Assembly (NCBI GenBank): GCA_910587505.1
Contig: CAJULD010000007.1
Span: 1-64,000, forward strand
Direction: 5' to 3'
DNA: 64,000 nucleotides
Source: an uncultured Oscillospiraceae bacterium
GTDB lineage: Bacteria > Bacillota > Clostridia > Oscillospirales > Oscillospiraceae
The stretch's first letter is position 1. Each line of letters starts with the position of its first letter. The position numbers and the translations under genes were made by a program. The notes beneath the pieces are model-generated. The model did not search any database. It worked only from the letters and a program-made list of their open reading frames with translations, and was not told the DNA's origin. Of the stretch, positions 50,521 through 59,374 are shown in pieces.

Positions 50521-51867
50521 ATGGGAGAAATAACATTTAGCCCGATGGTGGTTGACGCCATCGGGGAGGCCATGAATATCAGCCTCGGCTCCTCCGCTAC
50601 GGCAGTTTCCAACATGCTGGACCACCGCGTGGATATCACAACCCCCACGGTACAGGTTATCAACGCGGAGGACTTTACCCTGGGGCGGATTGAGCCCGCC
50701 ATCGGCGTGGAGATCAAGTATGTCTGCGGCCTGGAAGGCAGCAACATCATGATGCTCAAGCGCAGCGATGTGAAAGCAATTGTGGACATCCTGCTTGGCA
50801 CGGAGACCCCCGACGAGGAATTCCAGCTGGACGAACTGAGCATCAGCGTGGTCTGCGAGGTCATGAACCAGATGATGGGCGCGGCGTCCACCGCTCTGAG
50901 CGATCTGCTGGGCAGGATGGTGAACATCTCCACGCCGGAGTCCTTCGAGCTGGACGACCTAGATAAGGTCAAGGATGAGCACTTCCCGGTGCAGTCGGGC
51001 CCCATTGTGGTGGTCAGCTTCCAGCTGAGCATCGAGGGCGTGGTGGAAAGCGAGTTCATGAACGTCATGAGCGTGGACCTGGCCAGGGAGCTGGTGGCCG
51101 GGATGGGCCTTGACGTGGAGGCGGAGATGGGCGGCGCGCCTGCGCCTGCCCCCGCGCCGGAGCCCGCGCCTGCGGCTTCCTCCGGCGGCACGCTGAGCCA
51201 GGAGGAGATCGAACGGCTGATGAGCGGCGGAGCGCCTGCCTCCGCGCCGGAGCCCGCGCCTGCGGCCTCCTCCGGCGGCACGCTGAGCCAGGAGGAGATC
51301 GAGCGGCTGATGAGCGGCGGAGCCGCCGCACCGCAGCCTGCGCCGGCCGCTCCCGCGCAGCAGCCCGCTCCCGCGCCTGCCCCGGGTGGGGAAGCGCCCG
51401 GCGGCTATCCCGGCTACCCGCCCTATTCCCAGATGCCCGCCGGACAGGGGGGCTATCCGCCCTATCCGCCGTATCCTCCCTACTACATGTATCCGCCCCA
51501 GCCGCCCCAGCCGCAGCCCGCGCCGCCGGAGCCCAAGGTTATCAGCACCCAGAAGCCCAGGATGGAGCCTCTCAGCGACGAGAATCTGCTCAGTCAGGAG
51601 CAGAAGCAGAACCTGGACCTCATCATGGGCGTGTCCCTGGAGGTGGCGGTGGAGATCGGCCGCACCAGAAGGAAGATCCAGGATATCATCGCCTTTTCCA
51701 AGGGCTCGCTGGTGGTGCTGGACAAACTGGCCGGCGAGCCGGTGGACCTGCTGGTGAACGGACAGTGCATCGCCCGGGGCGACGTGGTGGTGGTGGACGA
51801 CAACTTCGGCATCCGCATCACGGAGATTCTGCAAAAACCCGACATCAATGAACTGACAAAATTCTGA
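50521..51867 (+). CDS. fliY: Flagellar motor switch phosphatase FliY
   Basis: FliY is a C-ring protein and CheY-P phosphatase. The 448-residue protein has an N-terminal CheC-like domain with both E-x-x-N-x22-P active sites intact (Glu16/Asn19 and Glu113/Asn116), a long Ala/Pro/Gly/Tyr-rich linker (residues ~205-355) and a C-terminal FliN/SpoA domain (MGVSLEVAVEIGRTRRKIQD to the end). In B. subtilis FliY starts with a CheY-binding peptide; here that is missing from the N-terminus, and two copies of a similar peptide, LSQEEIERLMSGG, lie in the linker at ~225 and ~255. AAAGGAG precedes the ATG. Confidence 0.94.
   Translation: MGEITFSPMVVDAIGEAMNISLGSSATAVSNMLDHRVDITTPTVQVINAEDFTLGRIEPAIGVEIKYVCGLEGSNIMMLKRSDVKAIVDILLGTETPDEEFQLDELSISVVCEVMNQMMGAASTALSDLLGRMVNISTPESFELDDLDKVKDEHFPVQSGPIVVVSFQLSIEGVVESEFMNVMSVDLARELVAGMGLDVEAEMGGAPAPAPAPEPAPAASSGGTLSQEEIERLMSGGAPASAPEPAPAASSGGTLSQEEIERLMSGGAAAPQPAPAAPAQQPAPAPAPGGEAPGGYPGYPPYSQMPAGQGGYPPYPPYPPYYMYPPQPPQPQPAPPEPKVISTQKPRMEPLSDENLLSQEQKQNLDLIMGVSLEVAVEIGRTRRKIQDIIAFSKGSLVVLDKLAGEPVDLLVNGQCIARGDVVVVDDNFGIRITEILQKPDINELTKF
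51142..51321 (+). repeat. Two 90-bp tandem direct repeats in fliY
   Basis: Copies at 51142-51231 and 51232-51321 are near-identical and in frame. Each encodes APEPAPAASSGGTLSQEEIE followed by RLMSGG. The period of exactly 30 codons with mainly synonymous differences suggests a recent duplication. Confidence 0.88.
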
Positions 51868-51939
51868 TGAATTTGGCAGTATGACATAGATACTACGCAT
51901 TAATACTAACAATAATGTAAAGGGAAAAGGTGTATTGTA

Positions 51940-52305
51940 ATGGCTAAGATTCTTTTGGTTGACGACGCCGCTTTTATGCGCAAGGTGGTCAAGGACGGTC
52001 TCAGCAAGGCAGGATACACGGACCTTCATGAGGCCGTGGACGGTGCGGATGCCGTGGAGAAGTACAACGCTCTGAAGCCGGACCTGGTCCTTATGGATAT
52101 CACCATGCCCAACATGGACGGTCTGGAGGCGCTCAAGGCGATTCGCGCCGCCGACGGCAACGCCAATGTGGTCATGTGCTCCGCCATGGGTCAGGAAACC
52201 ATGGTCATCGACGCCATCCGTTCCGGTGCGAAGGACTTTATCGTCAAGCCCTTTAAAATCGAGCGGGTGCTGAAAACGGTTACCTCCATCGTGGGCGAGC
52301 CCTGA
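51940..52305 (+). CDS. cheY: Chemotaxis response regulator CheY
   Basis: CheY carries the phosphoryl signal from the CheA kinase to FliM and FliY. The 121-residue single receiver domain has the acidic pair in ILLVDDAAFMRK, the phospho-acceptor Asp53 in LVLMDITMPNMDG, Thr/Ser at CSAMGQ and the Lys in DFIVKPF. AAAGGGAAAAGG precedes the ATG. The 72-nt gap upstream is AT-rich but has no clear promoter. Its TGA shares a base with the ATG of fliO. CheA is not in the window. Confidence 0.96.
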   Translation: MAKILLVDDAAFMRKVVKDGLSKAGYTDLHEAVDGADAVEKYNALKPDLVLMDITMPNMDGLEALKAIRAADGNANVVMCSAMGQETMVIDAIRSGAKDFIVKPFKIERVLKTVTSIVGEP

Positions 52306-52667
52306 TGCCCTGGGAGCTGCTCTCGCTGCTGGGGATTCTGCTGGTCCTGCTTCTGGTGCTGGGCGCGTGCTGGATGTTCACCCGATGGGCCGGCACGGGG
52401 CTGTCCGGACAGTTTGGGGTCCCGGCGGCCCAGCGGCAGATAAAGGTCCTGGAGCGGCTGCCGGTGGGGAGGGATCAGGTCCTGCTGGCGGTGCGGCTGG
52501 GCAACCGGTACTTTTTACTTGGCAGTTCTCCCTCCGGATTCTCTCTGCTGGCCGAACTGACTGAGGAGGAGGGGGCCATGTGGAGCGCCCCATCCTCCGG
52601 CGACACGGCGGGGAGAGGACCCGCGGATTTCCGCGACATGCTGCGGAAGCTGCGGGAGAAGAAATGA
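52305..52667 (+). CDS. fliO: Flagellar biosynthesis protein FliO
   Basis: FliO assists assembly of the FliP ring in the export gate. The 120-residue protein has one N-terminal membrane helix (ELLSLLGILLVLLLVLGACW) and a small cytoplasmic domain with the family stretch RQIKVLERLPVGRDQVLLAV and RYFLLGSSPSGFSLL. It overlaps cheY by one base (TGATG) and is followed by fliP in the standard order. Confidence 0.88.
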   Translation: MPWELLSLLGILLVLLLVLGACWMFTRWAGTGLSGQFGVPAAQRQIKVLERLPVGRDQVLLAVRLGNRYFLLGSSPSGFSLLAELTEEEGAMWSAPSSGDTAGRGPADFRDMLRKLREKK

Positions 52668-52688
52668 GGCGAGAGGAGGAGAGAGCGG

Positions 52689-53366
52689 ATGCCTGTTGAC
52701 GCGATCATCAACGTCAATGGCGACAGCCTGCAGGCCCTGGATGTAACGCTGCTGCTGGTGATTGTCACGCTGCTGCCGACGCTGGTGGTCATGATGACCT
52801 CCTTCACCCGGTACGTGATATCCTTCTCCTTTCTGCGCACCGCCATGGGCACCCAGCAGACCCCGCCCAATATGGTGCTGGTGGGCATGGCGCTGATTCT
52901 GACGCTGTTTACCATGACGCCCACCCTCAGCAGCATCAAGACGGACGCATACGATCCCTATGTTGCGGGAACCATCGGTCAGGAGGAGTTTTTTGACCGG
53001 GCCCAGCTGCCGCTGAAGCGGTTCATGCTGCGCAACACGGAAATCGGCAGCCTGGAGCTGTACTGCAATATGGCCGGAGAGACGGCGCCCGCTACGGAAG
53101 AGGAGCTGGAGGAGGCGGTCAATCTGCCCATTACGGTGATTACGCCGGCCTTTGTGACCTCGGAGCTGAAGGCGGCCTTCTGGATTGGCTTCCTGCTGTA
53201 TATTCCCTTCATGCTCATCGACGTGATCGTATCCTCCACCCTGATGAGTATGGGCATGATTATGCTGCCCCCCTCCATGATCTCCACGCCGTTCAAGATC
53301 CTGCTGTTTATCCTGCTGGACGGATGGCACCTGCTGTTCTCCACTCTGATACGGACCGTGAACTAG
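52689..53366 (+). CDS. fliP: Flagellar export gate protein FliP
   Basis: FliP forms the core of the type III export gate. The 225-residue product has four hydrophobic segments and the family blocks MTSFTRYVISFSFLRTAMGT (near residue 36), QTPPNMVLVGMALILTLFTM and the C-terminal PFMLIDVIVSSTLMSMGM then PPSMISTPFKILLFILLDGW. It is slightly short because the N-terminal signal segment is brief. GAGAGGAGGAGAG precedes the ATG. Confidence 0.96.
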   Translation: MPVDAIINVNGDSLQALDVTLLLVIVTLLPTLVVMMTSFTRYVISFSFLRTAMGTQQTPPNMVLVGMALILTLFTMTPTLSSIKTDAYDPYVAGTIGQEEFFDRAQLPLKRFMLRNTEIGSLELYCNMAGETAPATEEELEEAVNLPITVITPAFVTSELKAAFWIGFLLYIPFMLIDVIVSSTLMSMGMIMLPPSMISTPFKILLFILLDGWHLLFSTLIRTVN

Positions 53367-53387
53367 GCATAAAGGAGGCGTGGGAAA

Positions 53388-53648
53388 ATGGATACTGCGA
53401 TGGTGGCGGAGGTACTGCGGGAGGGCGTTTGGGTGGTCATCAAGCTGTGCGCGCCCATGCTGCTGCTGAGTATGGCGGTGGGCGTCCTGCTGGCGATTTT
53501 CCAGGCGGTCACCCAGATCCATGAGCAGACCCTGTCCTTTATTTTCAAGCTGACGGTGGTCATCACCGTCCTGCTGGTGGGCGGCGGATGGATGATGGAG
53601 ACGCTGCTGGACTACGCCCGAAGCCTCTTCGAGCTGATGCTCAGTTAG
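53388..53648 (+). CDS. fliQ: Flagellar export gate protein FliQ
   Basis: FliQ packs around FliP and FliR in the export gate. The 86-residue protein has two membrane helices and the family core VLLAIFQAVTQIHEQTLSFI then FKLTVVITVLLVGGGWMME. AAAGGAGG lies upstream of the ATG. fliR begins 12 nt after its stop. Confidence 0.96.
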   Translation: MDTAMVAEVLREGVWVVIKLCAPMLLLSMAVGVLLAIFQAVTQIHEQTLSFIFKLTVVITVLLVGGGWMMETLLDYARSLFELMLS

Positions 53649-53659
53649 GGGGCGGCGGC

Positions 53660-54421
53660 GTGGACTGGGCGCAGGTAACCCTGTTTTTTCTGATTCTGGC
53701 CCGCATGAGCGGGTTTGTCCTCTTCAATCCCCTGTTTGGCCGGCAGAGCATCCCCGGCATTGTCAAGAGCGGGCTGGTCCTGCTGCTGGGGATGACGGCC
53801 TTTACCATGACCACCTACCGTCCCGCGGTTCCGGACAGCATTCTGGAGCTGGGGGTGCTCCTCTTCCTGGAGATCGGGATGGGGTATCTGGTGGGGATTG
53901 TGATGAACGTTTTCTTTTATATCCCCCTGCTGGGCGGCGAGACCATCGATATCCAGATGGGCATGAGCATGGGCAAGACCTATGACCCCGGCAGTCAGGC
54001 GTCCACCACGGTGACCGCCTCGCTGCTGAACATTCTGATGATGCTGCTGTTCTTTGCGGGCAACGGGCATCATACGCTGCTTCGTATTTTCCTGACGGCG
54101 GGGCGGATTGTGCCTTATGGGCAGGCGGGATTCGGGCAGGACGTCTATCAGTCCATCATTGAGCTGTTCGTCACCTGTACGGTGATGGGCATCAAGCTCT
54201 GTATGCCCATTCTGGCGGCGGAGCTGCTGGGGCAGGTGGGCATGGGCATCCTGATGAAGGTGATTCCGCAGATCAACGTCTTTGCCATCAATATCGAGCT
54301 GAAGGTCATTATTGGACTGCTGTTGCTGCTGTTGCTGATGATCCCGTTCAGCGAGTACCTGCTGCAGGCGGAAAACGAGATGCTGCTGCAAATCCAGCGG
54401 CTGCTGGTCGGAATGGGATAG
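53660..54421 (+). CDS. fliR: Flagellar export gate protein FliR
   Basis: FliR is the third core gate subunit. The 253-residue protein has about six membrane segments and the family features LARMSGFVLFNPLFGRQSIP and IVMNVFFYIPLLGGETIDIQ, with a C-terminal QINVFAINIELKVIIGLLLL. The start is GTG after AGGGGGCGG, 12 nt after fliQ; the longer frame upstream lies inside fliQ. The usual flhB partner follows. Confidence 0.95.
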   Translation: MDWAQVTLFFLILARMSGFVLFNPLFGRQSIPGIVKSGLVLLLGMTAFTMTTYRPAVPDSILELGVLLFLEIGMGYLVGIVMNVFFYIPLLGGETIDIQMGMSMGKTYDPGSQASTTVTASLLNILMMLLFFAGNGHHTLLRIFLTAGRIVPYGQAGFGQDVYQSIIELFVTCTVMGIKLCMPILAAELLGQVGMGILMKVIPQINVFAINIELKVIIGLLLLLLLMIPFSEYLLQAENEMLLQIQRLLVGMG

Positions 54422-54469
54422 TTCCCCTGCCTGCGCGGGCGTCCGGTTTGCGAAAGGGGGGACAGAGCG

Positions 54470-55543
54470 GTGGCCGGTGATTCCAAAACCGAAAAAGCAA
54501 CCCCTAAAAAGCGACGGGACGAACGAAAAAAGGGCAACGTCATGATGAGCAAGGATGTGGTGGCCGTCGCCACCCTTCTGGGCAGTCTGGTGATGCTCAA
54601 GCTGATGAGCGGCATGGTGACGGAGCAGGCGGACGGTTTGTTTCGCACCTGCTTCGGCTATATCTCCGGGACGGTTCCCGCGTCCATGCCGGACATTCTG
54701 CGCCCCCTGCTTTTCAAATGCATTCTGACGGCGGTCATGGTGGCCGGGCCCTTTCTGGGGGTGACTGCCGTACTGGCCGTAGCGGCCACCTTTGCCCAGA
54801 CCAGACTGCTGGTCAGCACCGAGTCTCTGAAGCCAAAATTCAACCGCATCAGCCCTCTGCAGGGCTTCAAGCGGCTGTTTTCCCTGCGCAGCGTGGTGGA
54901 GGCCCTGAAGGGCATGCTGAAAATCACCATTCTGCTGTTCCTGATTTACGACTATTTCCAGAGCGTGGCCGTTGGCTTTTCCAGGTTTCTGGATATGGAG
55001 ATCGGCCAGGCGTGCGCCATTTTGTTTGACGACATTATCAGCCTGATTCTGCGGGTGGTCATCGCCTTCACGGTGCTGGCCGGAGCGGACTACCTGTATC
55101 AGTGGTGGGACTACGAGCGGCAGCTGAAGATGTCCAAACAGGAAGTCAAGGAAGAATACAAGCAAACCGAAGGCGATCCCCAGGTCAAGGGGAAGATCAA
55201 GCAGATTCAGCGCCAGCGGGCCCAGCAGCGCATGATGCAGCAGGTGCCCGGAGCGGACGTGGTCATCCGTAACCCCACCCACGTGGCCGTGGCGCTGCGC
55301 TACAAGCCGGACGCGGACGACGCGCCGGTGGTGGTGGCGAAGGGGCTCGACGAGCTGGCGCTGCGCATTGTGGCGGTGGCGGAGGAAAACGGCGTGACCG
55401 TCGTGGAAAACGTGCCGCTGGCCCGGGGGCTGTACGCCGGCACCGAGCTGGACCGGATGATCCCCATGGAGTTTTACGGCCCTGTGGCGGAAATTCTGGT
55501 ATACGTGCTGAAACTGGATCAGGCGGAAGAGCCCCGCCCGTAA
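54470..55543 (+). CDS. flhB: Flagellar export switch protein FlhB
   Basis: FlhB controls the change from rod/hook to filament export. The 357-residue protein has a basic N-terminus (EKATPKKRRDERKKGNVMMS), four membrane helices and a cytoplasmic domain with the self-cleaving NPTH motif in VVIRNPTHVAVALRY (about residue 268). All key residues are present. It starts with GTG after GGGGGGAC. It sits between fliR and flhA in the standard order. Confidence 0.96.
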   Translation: MAGDSKTEKATPKKRRDERKKGNVMMSKDVVAVATLLGSLVMLKLMSGMVTEQADGLFRTCFGYISGTVPASMPDILRPLLFKCILTAVMVAGPFLGVTAVLAVAATFAQTRLLVSTESLKPKFNRISPLQGFKRLFSLRSVVEALKGMLKITILLFLIYDYFQSVAVGFSRFLDMEIGQACAILFDDIISLILRVVIAFTVLAGADYLYQWWDYERQLKMSKQEVKEEYKQTEGDPQVKGKIKQIQRQRAQQRMMQQVPGADVVIRNPTHVAVALRYKPDADDAPVVVAKGLDELALRIVAVAEENGVTVVENVPLARGLYAGTELDRMIPMEFYGPVAEILVYVLKLDQAEEPRP

Positions 55544-55621
55544 AATGGAAACAATCTGCCCGGAAGGGCGTTTGCATATTTTCAGGACATCAGGACCCAA
55601 TTTCTGGAAAGGACAGTGCCC

Positions 55622-57730
55622 ATGAAGCGAATTCTCCAAAACGGCATAGCGCTTGCGGTAGTTGTCATCGTCCTGTTTATCGTGATTCCTCTGCCGGTGC
55701 AGCTGCTGGACGTGCTGCTGGTAGTGAACATTTCCCTGTCCATGCTGATTCTGGTAATTACCATGACGGTGTCGGACGCGCTGGATTTCTCGATTTTTCC
55801 GTCTCTGCTGCTGATTACCACCCTGTTCCGGCTGGGACTGAACATCTCCACCACCCGGCGGATTCTGGGGTTCAACGGCGACGCGGGCAGCGTGATTCTC
55901 TCCTTCGGCAACATGATTACCCAGGGCAATATCGTCGTGGGCGTCATCATCTTCCTGATTATCGTGCTGGTCCAGCTGATCGTTGTGACCAAGGGCGCGG
56001 AGCGCGTCTCCGAGGTGGCGGCCCGGTTCACCCTGGACGCCATGCCCGGCAAGCAGATGGCCATCGACGCGGATCTGAGCTCCGGACTCATTGACGAGCA
56101 GGGAGCCAAGGAGCGCCGGGCCAAGATCCAGAAGGAAGCCGATTTCTACGGCGCCATGGACGGCGCCACCAAGTTCGTCAAGGGCGACGCCACCCTGGGC
56201 CTTATCGTCACGGCCATCAACTTTGTGGGCGGCCTGATTATCGGCGTGACCATGGGCGGGATGGAGCTGAGCGTGGCGCTGCAGACCTACTCCATCGCCA
56301 CCATCGGCGACGGTCTGGTCAGCCAGATCCCGGCGCTGATGATCTCCACGGCCACCGCCATGGTGGTTACCCGCACGGTGTCCGACGGCAGTCTCAACGA
56401 CGACGTGGTCCGGCAGTTTTTGGGCCAGCCCAAGGCCATTCTGACCGCGGGCCTGGTGATTGCCCTGCTGGGATGCATCCCCGGCACGCCCCACGCTCCG
56501 CTGCTGCTGGTGGGACTGGGACTGGCGGCCTCCGGGTGGTTTATCAGCACCCGCGCCGACAGGCAGCAGGTGGAGGAGGCGGCCGCCCAGGCTGCCGCTG
56601 CCGCGCCCCCGGAGGAAGCGCCGCAGCCCAGTGCCAACGAGTTCTATAAGGATATCAACAACGTTTACACCCTCCTGACGGTGGACCCCATCGAGATGGA
56701 GTTCGGCTACAGCCTGATCCCCATGGTGGACGAAAACAGCGGCGGCAAGCTGATCGGGCGCATCGTCATTTTCCGCCGCCAGTATGCCCAGGACATGGGC
56801 TTCGTCATCCCCTCCATCCGCTTTCATGACTCCTCCGCGCTGGGCACCAACCAGTACGTGGTGAAGATCAAGGGCGAGGAGGTGGCCCGCGGCGAGATTC
56901 TGGTGGACTACTATCTGGCGCTGGAGCCTGCCAATCCCACCGGCGAGATCGACGGGATTGAGACCGTGGAGCCCGCTTACGGCATCCCCTCCCGGTGGAT
57001 TCTGCCGGAGAACAGGGAAATGGCGGAGATTTACGGTTACACCGTTATCGACCCGCTGTCCGTCATGCAGACCCACCTGAGCGAAGTGGTCCGTTCCCAC
57101 GCCTATGAGCTGCTGGGCCGGGCGGAGGTGATCCAGCTGGTGGAGAACCTCAAGCGCACCTCGCCGGAGCTGGTGGAGGAGGCCGTTCCCAACCTGATTT
57201 CTTACGCCCAGCTGGAGCGCATCCTCCGCAATCTGCTGCGGGAGGGCGTGCCCATCCGGGATTTGGGCACCATTCTGGAAACCGCCGTGGACGCGCTGAG
57301 CGGAACCAGGGACCTGGATATGGTCACGGAGACCGTCCGCGGCGCGCTCAGCCGCACGATTACCCGCTGCTTCTGCGAGCATGGTCAGCTGCGGGTGGTG
57401 ACGCTGGATGCCGAGGTGGAGAAGCGGGTGATTGCCTCCCTGAGCAAGAATGAGCAGGGTATCTACCTGGCCATGGGTCCCGATCTCATGCAGCAGATCG
57501 TCACCCAGCTGGCGGATCTGATTAAAAAGTTCAACGATCTGGGGCAGACGCCTATTGTACTGACCAGTCAGGTGATCCGCGTGTACTTTGCCCGGATGCT
57601 GGCCCAGTTCTATCCCAATCTGTATGTCCTCGCCTTCAACGAAGTGACCAGCGACGTGCAGATCCAGTCCCTGGGGAACATCACCCTGCTCCGTGATACC
57701 GGGGCCTCGCGAAAGGCGGCGGCGGTATGA
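55622..57730 (+). CDS. flhA: Flagellar export gate protein FlhA
   Basis: FlhA forms the nonameric ring that docks chaperone-substrate complexes and couples export to the proton gradient. The 702-residue protein has eight N-terminal membrane segments (residues ~1-310) with the FHIPEP-like region (AARFTLDAMPGKQMAIDADL) and a large cytoplasmic domain (~335-702). The start is the ATG 8 nt after AGGA; a GTG two codons upstream is possible. The end overlaps the sigma-factor gene by ATGA. The flhF and flhG genes that usually follow are absent. Confidence 0.96.
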   Translation: MKRILQNGIALAVVVIVLFIVIPLPVQLLDVLLVVNISLSMLILVITMTVSDALDFSIFPSLLLITTLFRLGLNISTTRRILGFNGDAGSVILSFGNMITQGNIVVGVIIFLIIVLVQLIVVTKGAERVSEVAARFTLDAMPGKQMAIDADLSSGLIDEQGAKERRAKIQKEADFYGAMDGATKFVKGDATLGLIVTAINFVGGLIIGVTMGGMELSVALQTYSIATIGDGLVSQIPALMISTATAMVVTRTVSDGSLNDDVVRQFLGQPKAILTAGLVIALLGCIPGTPHAPLLLVGLGLAASGWFISTRADRQQVEEAAAQAAAAAPPEEAPQPSANEFYKDINNVYTLLTVDPIEMEFGYSLIPMVDENSGGKLIGRIVIFRRQYAQDMGFVIPSIRFHDSSALGTNQYVVKIKGEEVARGEILVDYYLALEPANPTGEIDGIETVEPAYGIPSRWILPENREMAEIYGYTVIDPLSVMQTHLSEVVRSHAYELLGRAEVIQLVENLKRTSPELVEEAVPNLISYAQLERILRNLLREGVPIRDLGTILETAVDALSGTRDLDMVTETVRGALSRTITRCFCEHGQLRVVTLDAEVEKRVIASLSKNEQGIYLAMGPDLMQQIVTQLADLIKKFNDLGQTPIVLTSQVIRVYFARMLAQFYPNLYVLAFNEVTSDVQIQSLGNITLLRDTGASRKAAAV

Positions 57731-58545
57731 GCGCCGGACGCCCGGCGCTGACGCTGGAGGAGCTGGGGTACACGCAGCCGGAGCTGGAGGCCATGAGCAA
57801 GGAGGACCTGCTCATGCTCTATCACGCCAGCGGCTGCCAGGACCTGAAGTGGCCCCTGGCCCTGCGGTATGTGGGGCTTGTCAAGTCCATTGCCCTGCAG
57901 GTGCGGGGGATCTATTCCAGCTTCGCCCAGGTGGACGATATCATCAACGAGGGCGTGCTGGCCCTGGTGGGGGCGATTGACAAGTTTGACCCGGACAAGG
58001 GAATCAAATTTGAGACCTTTGTCTCCAAGCGCATCCGGGGCGCGGTCATTGACCTGGCCCGGCGGCAGGACTGGGTGCCCCGTAGCGTGCGGCGGAAGGC
58101 CAGGGAGATCGATCAGGCCGGGGTGGAGCTCTACGCCGAGCTGGGCCGGTGTCCCACCGACGAGGAGATTGCCGGCCGCCTGGGGATCAGCAGCCAGCAG
58201 TATCAGGAGAATCTGGCCAACTCCGCTTTGTGCAACCTCCTGAGTCTGGACTCCATTCTGGACGATCAGGACCAGGGGGGCGTGGACGTGGCGGACAGCG
58301 GCAACGCGGGCCGTCCGGAGGACTCCCTGCTGCGCCGGGAGCTGCTGGATACTCTGACGGAGGGCATCGCCTCCCTGCGGGAGAACGAGCAGATGGTGGT
58401 GTCCCTGTATTACCGGAAAAACCTCAGCATGAAGGAAATTGCCCAGGTGATGGAGGTCAGCGAGCCCCGCATTTCCCAGATTCATTCCAGGGCGATCCAG
58501 AAGCTGAAGCTGTATATGAAACAGTACATGAACGGGGAAAAGTGA
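57727..58545 (+). CDS. fliA: Flagellar sigma factor (FliA/SigD family)
   Basis: This is the sigma factor for late flagellar and chemotaxis genes, held by FlgM until the hook is complete. The 272-residue protein has region 2 with SSFAQVDDIINEGVLALVGA and DPDKGIKFETFVSKRIRGAV, region 3 near 110-170, and region 4 with MKEIAQVMEVSEPRISQIHS. It is translationally coupled to flhA by ATGA. Candidate target sites of the TAAA-N15-GCCGATAA type occur upstream of flgB and, weakly, of flgM. Confidence 0.95.
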   Translation: MSAGRPALTLEELGYTQPELEAMSKEDLLMLYHASGCQDLKWPLALRYVGLVKSIALQVRGIYSSFAQVDDIINEGVLALVGAIDKFDPDKGIKFETFVSKRIRGAVIDLARRQDWVPRSVRRKAREIDQAGVELYAELGRCPTDEEIAGRLGISSQQYQENLANSALCNLLSLDSILDDQDQGGVDVADSGNAGRPEDSLLRRELLDTLTEGIASLRENEQMVVSLYYRKNLSMKEIAQVMEVSEPRISQIHSRAIQKLKLYMKQYMNGEK

Positions 58546-58572
58546 TTCCCGCCGCGAGAGGAGAGACTACTT

Positions 58573-59328
58573 ATGTTCCGAGGATTTTACCAGCTGACCT
58601 CCGCCATGCTCAGCCATGGCCGCCGGTTGGACGTGATTGCCAACAACATGACCAATATCTCCACCGCCGGCTACAAGACCGAGCGGTATACCGACAGCAC
58701 CGCCTTTAAAGAGGTGATGCTCAGCCGGGTGGGAAACAAGGATAAGGTCAACAGCACCGAGCTGGGGCAGATCAGCTACATTCTGGCTCCCGACCAGCAG
58801 TACACCGACTATACCCAGGGGTCCCTGGAGGAGACGGAGCTGCCGCTGGACTTCGCCATCGAGGGAGACGGCTTTTTCGCCATTGAATGGAACGGGCAGG
58901 TGGCCTATACCCGGGCGGGCAGCTTCAATCTGGACGAGGAGGGCTATCTGGTCCTGCCGGGGCAGGGCCGGGTGCTGGACGACAACCGCCAGCCGATTCA
59001 GATGCCCACGGATAATATTTACGTGGACCAGGACGGCGGCATATATACCATGGAAAACCGCAACCTGATTGCCACGCTGGGAATTTTTGCCTTCCAGGAC
59101 AACGGCGCGCTGGAGCGCAACGACCACGGCCTCTTCACCGGCGGCCAGCCCCAGGAGAGTCAGGGATACGTCATCCACCATAAGATGGTGGAGCGCTCCA
59201 ACAGCAACATGGTCCATGAGATGGTCTCCATGATGAGCGCCCAGCGGGCGATTCAGAGCGCGGCGGAGGTCAGCAGGATATACGATCAGGTCATTACCAA
59301 AGATACCACGGAGCTCGGCAGACTCTAA
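58573..59328 (+). CDS. Flagellar hook-basal body (distal rod) protein, FlgF/FlgG type
   Basis: This is a 251-residue axial protein of the FlgF/FlgG family (FlhO-like by position). The N-terminal motif SHGRRLDVIANNMTNISTAG and the C-terminal coil SNSNMVHEMVSMMSAQRAIQ are canonical, with the mid-region LPLDFAIEGDGFFAIEWNGQ typical of rod proteins. GAGAGGAGAG precedes the ATG. It forms a tandem pair with the next, related gene; together they probably build the distal rod. Confidence 0.93.
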   Translation: MFRGFYQLTSAMLSHGRRLDVIANNMTNISTAGYKTERYTDSTAFKEVMLSRVGNKDKVNSTELGQISYILAPDQQYTDYTQGSLEETELPLDFAIEGDGFFAIEWNGQVAYTRAGSFNLDEEGYLVLPGQGRVLDDNRQPIQMPTDNIYVDQDGGIYTMENRNLIATLGIFAFQDNGALERNDHGLFTGGQPQESQGYVIHHKMVERSNSNMVHEMVSMMSAQRAIQSAAEVSRIYDQVITKDTTELGRL

Positions 59329-59374
59329 AGGCCGGGCCTGACAGGATAAGAACGGAAAGGAAGGTGCGCGTCCC

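Noticed and set aside
51142..51321. Tandem repeat as a CRISPR or mobile repeat
   Set aside because: The two copies are directly adjacent, in frame and protein-coding within fliY.
53645..57382. A 1245-codon open frame on the minus strand
   Set aside because: It is antisense to fliR-flhB-flhA, has His/Gln/Arg-rich shadow composition typical of GC-rich DNA, and no ribosome site; the plus-strand genes are all confidently identified.
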